Shown piece by piece: positions 58,626 through 64,000 of a stretch of 64,000 nucleotides of DNA (position 1 is the first letter of the stretch; every line of letters starts with the position of its first letter). The translations under genes and the position numbers were made by a program. The notes beneath the pieces are model-generated. The model did no database searches, had not been told where the DNA came from, and saw only the letters and a list, made by a program, of their open reading frames with translations. The DNA comes from Flaveria trinervia (lineage: Eukaryota > Streptophyta > Magnoliopsida > Asterales > Asteraceae): contig CM046443.1 in assembly GCA_025506515.1 (NCBI GenBank), positions 22,865,898 through 22,929,897 of the forward strand. The letters run 5' to 3'.

Positions 58626-61600
58626 CTAAGAACTCGACTCTTCTGGAATCATAATACTTTTCTTTTTCACGCCATTGACCTCCAAAAGATATAAAAAACG
58701 AGGTTTATCAAAAGCTTTTGTGTAGAGGTCGACACGTTGAAAATCCGTATTCATTTTAACAAAATCGATTAATTGCTTTTCAAAACAATCATGTATAAAG
58801 TGATATTTAATACCGACGTGTTTAGTCTTTGGGTGTTGGACCGAATTTTAGCGATAGCTATTGCAGCAGAATTATCAACAAAGATAGGGGTGTTAGAAAA
58901 TTACAAACCATAGTCTCGCATTTGCTGTTGAATCCAAATGATTTGTCAACAACAACTTGCAGCAGTAACATATTTAGCTTCACATGTGGACAGAGCAACA
59001 GATGTCTGCTTCTTACACTGCCATGTGATTAAGCGTCTTCTTACACTGCTAGGTGACTAAGCGTCTTCCAAAGAAATGACATCCCGCTAATGTTGACTTG
59101 TAATTCATCTTGCAACCACCATAGTCCAAGTCAATATACATTGTAAGCTAAAAGTCATTATCATGAGGATACCACAACCCGAGTGTTGGAGTACCCTTAA
59201 GATAATGAAAAATCCTTTTTACTCCAATTAGATGATTCACTTTTGGTTTAGCCTGATATGTAGAACAAAGACATGTAGCGTACATAATATCAGGATGAGA
59301 GACTGTGAGGTACATCAGAGATCCGATCATTCCTTGGTACATAGTGGCATCAACCATATCACCATTTTCGTCGGGTGCCACATCGTGGTTCGTGGCAAGT
59401 GGAGTTCCGGAAAAAGTTGCATTCTCCATGTTCAACCGACTAAGGATATCTCCTACACATTTCGACTAATGCAGGAAAATTCCATTTCGTGTCTAATCCA
59501 CCTGTAACCCAAGAAAGAACTCTATCTCTCCCATGGCACTCATCTAAAACTCAACTTTCATCACTAATTCAAAGTCTTTACACAATTCTTGATTTTTGGA
59601 ACAGAAGATTATGTCATCCACATATATCTATACTAGTAGTAAATCACCATCCTTTTCTTTGATGAACAATATGCAGTCAGTAACCCCTCAGCAAAACTAT
59701 GTTTCACCAGATGAGTAGAGAGTTTCTCATACCGGATCGAGGGGCTTGATGAAGCCCGTAAAGAGCATTGTCCAGTTTATAAACTCTATCTCGATGATAA
59801 GGATCCTCAAATCCTTCAGTTTGACTGAGGTACACCGTTTCACGGATTTCACCATGAAGGAATGCACTTTTCACATCCAATTGATAAACTTTGATCTTCA
59901 TGTAGAATACCTAGGCTAAAAATATACGTATTGCTTCTATTTTTGCCATAGGTGCAAAGACTTCATTGTAGTCAATGCCCTCAACTTGTCTAAACGCTTA
60001 AATAATAAGCCGAGCCTTATTTATGATTATGACCCCTTCGTCATCTTTCTTGCACTTAAGAACCTATTTAGTGCCAATAACCTTAGCACCTTTGGGTCGG
60101 TCCACAAGAGTCCATACTCCTAACTTTTTTAACTGAAGGAGTTCCTCTTGCATAGAACTAACCCATGCCTCATCGTTTAAATCTTCACTTACATATTTTG
60201 GCTCAAATTGAGACACAAAACATCGATAAGAACCATGGTGTATATAACCATTTTCCATGACCATGGCATAATCAGCTGAGTATAGCTGATTTCATGTCTG
60301 AACTTCTAATAGAATATGCCCGATGATATTGTCCACGGGATGATGCATATTAACTCGAGTTCTGGGGGTGGTGGGAACAGCTACCTCATTATCCAGATTT
60401 TGAATTCCTTGTTCAGTTTCCGTGGCTATTAGAGTATGGGGTTCAGAAGTACTAGGGGCATCAAGATTAGATACTTGTGTACTTTGTGTAGTGGGAACCT
60501 CTTCCTCCTGGCCCACATTTTTAGTCTCAACTGCTTCATCATTAGAGGAAGAATCACTTACGTCAAGCTCTTGCCCTAAAGGGCTAAAAGTATCATCTAA
60601 TCGAACCGATGATGTTGGGTTTAGTGGAGGAGTATTCAAAACATCATACATCATTCGAGCACATAACTCATTATCAGAATGTGAAGGAGATATATTGAAA
60701 GACTTGAAAAATCCATCATAGTCAAAGAAGAAGGAAGGCCCTTTGCTAGTAGGGGGTTGGTGTATCTTTGGACATCAACATTGCACCACACTTCTACTTG
60801 ACCCGTTGAGTTGTTACAAACTCTCTTGTCTGGTATACTATATTGGAGAAAGATACCTTGTTCTACCTTCTCACTAAACTTCCCAGTCTGATTTTTCTTT
60901 AATAGCATGCACGGTGCTCCAAATGGTTCTAGATACTCCAAGTTGGGTTTACGTCGCTGGAGCAACTCATAACACTTTTTTCCATGATATTTGACCACTA
61001 AGACTCGATTGAGAGTGTAGCATGTGTTAGCCACTGCCTTGTTGCAGAATTGAATAGGAAGCTTAGAGTCGGCTAACATCGTCCGTGCTATCTATATCAA
61101 GCTCTGATTCTTTCTTTCAGCAACCCCATTCATCTGTGTAAGTAGCCAGAAGTAAATTGATGTACAATTCCTTTCTCTATACAGTATGCTTCCATCCACT
61201 AGTTCTTGAACTCTGTTCCATTGTCTGATCGAATCTTTCGTACATTAAGCTTGTAGAGTGATTACAATGTAGTGAGTAGATTCTTGAATGATTCAAATGT
61301 CTCTGACTTGGCTTTCAGAAACATCACCCAAGAGAATCTTGATTAATCATCAGTTACTACAAAGCAATACCAATCACCTGCAATACTCTTTATGCTTACT
61401 TGGCCAAACAGATCCATGTGTAAAGCTCGAGTGGAATGTCGATAGAATTAACTTTCTTTGTTTTGTGAGACTTCTTGGTATGTTTCACTTTCTTACATGC
61501 TACGCAGAATCTAGAAGCTAGAAATTCTTAGCTGTAACTCCATTCACCAGATCATTCTGAACCAAATGTTTCATCTTCCGGGGATTAATGTGTCCCATTC

Positions 61601-61870
61601 GCCCATGCCAGTAGATTTAATCTCTCTATGTTGCCTTTGACATGAAGCACTGGGCAGTAGACTCAATTGTAGAGGCTTTCAATAGATCGAAGACATACAT
61701 ATCGTTATATCTTGAAGCTGACATTAGAATTTTGTCCTGCTCGACAACATACTCATTTTTCAACATGTAGCACTTCTTGTTATCAAACACAATCTTGAAT
61801 CCCTTATCACAGATTTGGGAGACAAACAACAAGTTGTCTTGCAGTTGTTGAACGTAGTTGACCTGTGAAA
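58626..61870 (-). pseudogene. Copia A2 pol (IN-RT-RH; protease lost)
   Basis: Pre-integrase domain at 61832-61626 (LFVSQICDKGFKIVFDNKKC). Integrase is heavily decayed between 61620 and 61080; its C-terminal part at 61079-60651 has LADSKLPIQFCNKAVANTCY and LNRVL. RT: WVSSMQEELLQLKKLGVWTL (60264-60064), KIKVYQLDVKSAFLHGEI and VYKLDNALYGLHQAPR (59901-59704). YVDD near 59624-59613 is preceded two codons earlier by TAG (59628-59630), exactly as in element B. RNase H follows with MIGSLMYLTVSHPDIMYATC (59435-59148) and VDNSAAIAIAK (near 58880). The frame ends in EVNGVKKKSIMIPEESSS with TAG at 58628-58626. The protease motif between gag and the pre-integrase domain is missing, apparently deleted near 61890-61930. 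Confidence 0.85.
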
Positions 61871-64000
61871 CTATACTTTATCATTTCCCACTTCACCTTG
61901 AGCAGTGACTAGATTGGGTGTTCCAGAGGTATCACACATTAGAGGATGAGGTCATATCTTTCTTCTTCTTGTCGTCACTATCAGACACAATACTTGATTT
62001 TTCCTTCCACAAACTAGTTTTGTGTAAGGCCTGTTTGTGGTAAATAGACGATTGGCTTATGGTTTGAACTTTAGGTTCACTAATAATCTTAGGTGTAACC
62101 TTAGGAGGAGATTAAATCTGATTTTAGAAAAACTTGGTTCTTCATCAAAAAGTTCAATTTTCTTTTTAGGTGTCTGATAATAAGGACAATTTGCAGAGAT
62201 ATGTCCTTGTTTTCCATAATTGTAGCAGGATCTCCCTTTAACAGTTTGAGAAAAGTTTTGATGTGGTGTTGAGTTTGGTCGGGATTTGAAATATGTCCGT
62301 TGGTGAAGACTCTTTCTTTTGAGATGTTTCACCTTCTTTAACTAACTTAATTGTTTTGACATTTTCAACATCTTTCATTTTCATTTTATTCGGATTTTGA
62401 TGATTAACACGTTTAAGGTTCATTGGAATAGACCTTTTAGGTTTTCAAGTAGACTTTTGTGAACATGACTCTAATTTAACCTTTTCAATTTTATCACCTA
62501 AAACCTCAACAAGTTTCTTATTTGTTCATTCCAACGTAGAATTTGTGTGTTTAGTGACAGATTTCATAGGTTTACCCGTATAATTTGGATCACTAACAAG
62601 AGAAGTAGACACCACGTGATCCTTTACAGGGTTATTCTTAATTGGTCTACATTTAGTGTTCAAAAGGATTTCATGTGGTGGCGGTACTAACTTGTAACCC
62701 AGACCTTCCTCGGTATTCCGTTCTTTCACTAGGTTCTGAACTATGTGAGAAGAACTTGCCACACTATGCAGTTTTTGTTTTACAGACTCAACTTCGACTT
62801 GCAAAACTGCTTTTTCCTTTTTAGTTCTACGTAGTTTTTGTTTTAAAGACTCAACTTTGACTTGCAAAACTGCTTTTTCCTTTTTAGTTTCTTCCAAAGA
62901 ATTTAAATAGAACTTCACGTTATTTGATTGATTTAAGGCAACAACCTCGGTTTCCCTTAGTTGTTTCTCCAATAGTTCTATCTTTTCATTGAAGGTGCAC
63001 TCATTTTGTTTAAAACACGATTTGCTTCAGTGCAAAGTTGTAAATCATTTACTAGATTATCATTGTGCTCTAATAACCTAGAAAATTTTAAATCAATGAT
63101 TTCCCTAATTTATCACATTCAGTACATGCATGCTTTTCAAATAATTCATCTTTAGAACATACCTATGTAGAGAGCTTGACAAATCAGCCATCAAAGTAGT
63201 GTCAGACTCTTCAATGACTAGAGATTCTAAATTTGTATCACTGACCTCTTCTTCAACCAAATGATCAACAACATCCATAGCTTCTTCGATATCGGAAAGT
63301 GAATGTTCAGCTATGATGTCTCCTTCACTTGCAGATCCATCATCCAATGTATCAACTAAAGTAATATTTGATTCACCCGAAGAAATGAATCGGAAGGACC
63401 AGTCTTGTCTTTCATCACCTTGAGCAACCAAAGCCTTAGAATCTTTACTTGAAGATGAAGCTGCAATCTTATCATTGTCTTGTCATTTGAATTTTGGAAA
63501 AGGATTTCCATTTTCAGTCTTCTTGGGCTTTATGCAATCACATTTGAAGTGCCCCTTTTCACCACAATTGAAGCACGTGACTTTGGTTTTGTCGAATCCA
63601 ACTATTGTATCTTTTGTTGCAACCAAATTTTGCCCCGTCTTTTTCACAAACTTCTTGGCACTTCTGACAACACTAGCCAAGGCCCACATAATATCCATGC
63701 GTTGTAGCTTTGTTTCATCACTTGCTTGTAGTCCCATCAGCAGAATGACAGCTTTCAATCTTACTAGCAACAATTCTACATAAGATTGAACAACAGTTGC
63801 TAGAAGATCCATGTGCTCTTTGGCAACTTCCACAATGACATTTTTGAGATTCTCGGTCTTCAACTTTGTAGTATTTGCCTCAGGAACTATGTATTGGCTT
63901 CCAAATGACCCTGATGTTACTGTTCGTGATGTACTGCATTGGGAAGGAGTAGAACAAGGGGCAAAATAGCTAGACAAAAATGTTGTTTGTAGTGGTGCCC
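61871..64000 (-). pseudogene. Copia A2 gag (runs off window)
   Basis: Homologous to A1 gag (10860-12935). The piece 63977-63483 contains KLKTENLKNVIVEVAKEHMD, RMDIMWALASVVRSAKKFVK and an intact CCHC knuckle CFNCGEKGHFKCDC. 63431-63105 is acidic (QDWSFRFISSGESN). 62972-62526 is coiled-coil with a 63-bp tandem duplication (TKKEKAVLQVKVESLKQKL repeated as TKKEKAVLQVEVESVKQKL) that A1 lacks. 62332-62057 has a second knuckle with one Cys changed to Tyr (CYNYGKQGHISANC). The C-terminal SIYHKQALHK...LWKEK block lies near 62050-62000. The capsid N-terminus is outside the window. Confidence 0.85.

Larger units (their letters stand above)
50365..64000 (-). mobile_element. Copia element A2 (Sirevirus-like), partial
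   Basis: Minus-strand element of family A: 3' LTR (50365-51108), PPT, accessory ORF (54560-51130), duplicated spacer (57960-54640), pol (61870-58626) and gag (from beyond 64000 to about 61930). The 5' LTR is outside the window. The order is the same as in element B, which confirms that the accessory ORF belongs to this element and not to a neighbour. It is older than B, judging by the number of stops. The 111 bp between solo LTR 2 and this element (50254-50364) hold no gene. Confidence 0.85.

Noticed and set aside
1..64000. tRNA, rRNA or snRNA genes
   Set aside because: The only tRNA-like matches are the 12-13-bp primer binding sites; no cloverleaf could be supported.

Overview
This window looks like a transposon-rich intergenic block from a large plant genome. 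It holds no intact host gene. Almost everything recognisable is LTR retrotransposon DNA at several ages: Copia elements primed by initiator tRNA-Met with a Sirevirus/Maximus-like layout, and Ty3/Gypsy chromoviruses of the Tekay/Del type. The only host-derived coding sequence is a broken copy of the ribosomal protein gene eL27 (RPL27), still carrying its promoter. The styles of gag and of the accessory reading frame recall elements common in Asteraceae (lettuce, Tanacetum, Artemisia). That family assignment is an impression, not a search result.

Layout. 1-3950: minus-strand Copia debris (LTR-like block, spacer, gag). 4185-4922: eL27 promoter and pseudogene. 5068-7040: two Copia LTR-type promoter segments in inverted orientation, with arrays of a TTTCGC motif. 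7153-8891: a plus-strand accessory ORF, cut by the 5' LTR of Copia element A1 (8892-12935; LTR, PBS, leader, gag; the rest is missing). 12960-17477: remains of a minus-strand Gypsy element (protease, gag, upstream ORF, PBS, probable LTR). 18052-41555: a nearly complete plus-strand Gypsy element with 2.5-kb LTRs and TSD TAGTT. Its gag is split by a complete minus-strand Copia element B (22910-35356, TSD TGGCA). 42296-47860: a third accessory ORF, split by a solo Gypsy LTR (45123-47434). 48298-50248: a second, related solo LTR. 50365-64000: minus-strand Copia A2 (3' LTR, PPT, accessory ORF, duplicated promoter-like spacer, pol, gag), which runs off the window.

The most interesting pattern joins several of these pieces. 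Four diverged copies of one accessory ORF (aORF) are present, at 7153, 27362(-), 42978 and 54560(-). In the two best-preserved elements it lies downstream of pol. Each is preceded by an array of short, near-palindromic motifs whose sequence is specific to that element family. The same motif recurs in the LTR upstream of its TATA box (B, A) and, where it can be seen, in the leader between PBS and gag (A1, C). In B, A2 and F a TATA box also lies upstream of the aORF, so the aORF seems to have its own LTR-like promoter. I suggest the aORF may be a trans-acting factor that co-evolves with the motifs. Palindromic LTR motifs and env-like extra ORFs are known from Sireviruses. The triple placement and the pairing with the aORF are what deserve checking.

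Many of the in-frame stops can be explained by C-to-T change at CpG or CHG sites, as expected for methylated, silenced repeats. Boundaries given with TSDs are firm. Boundaries inside degenerate elements are approximate. No percent identities were computed.
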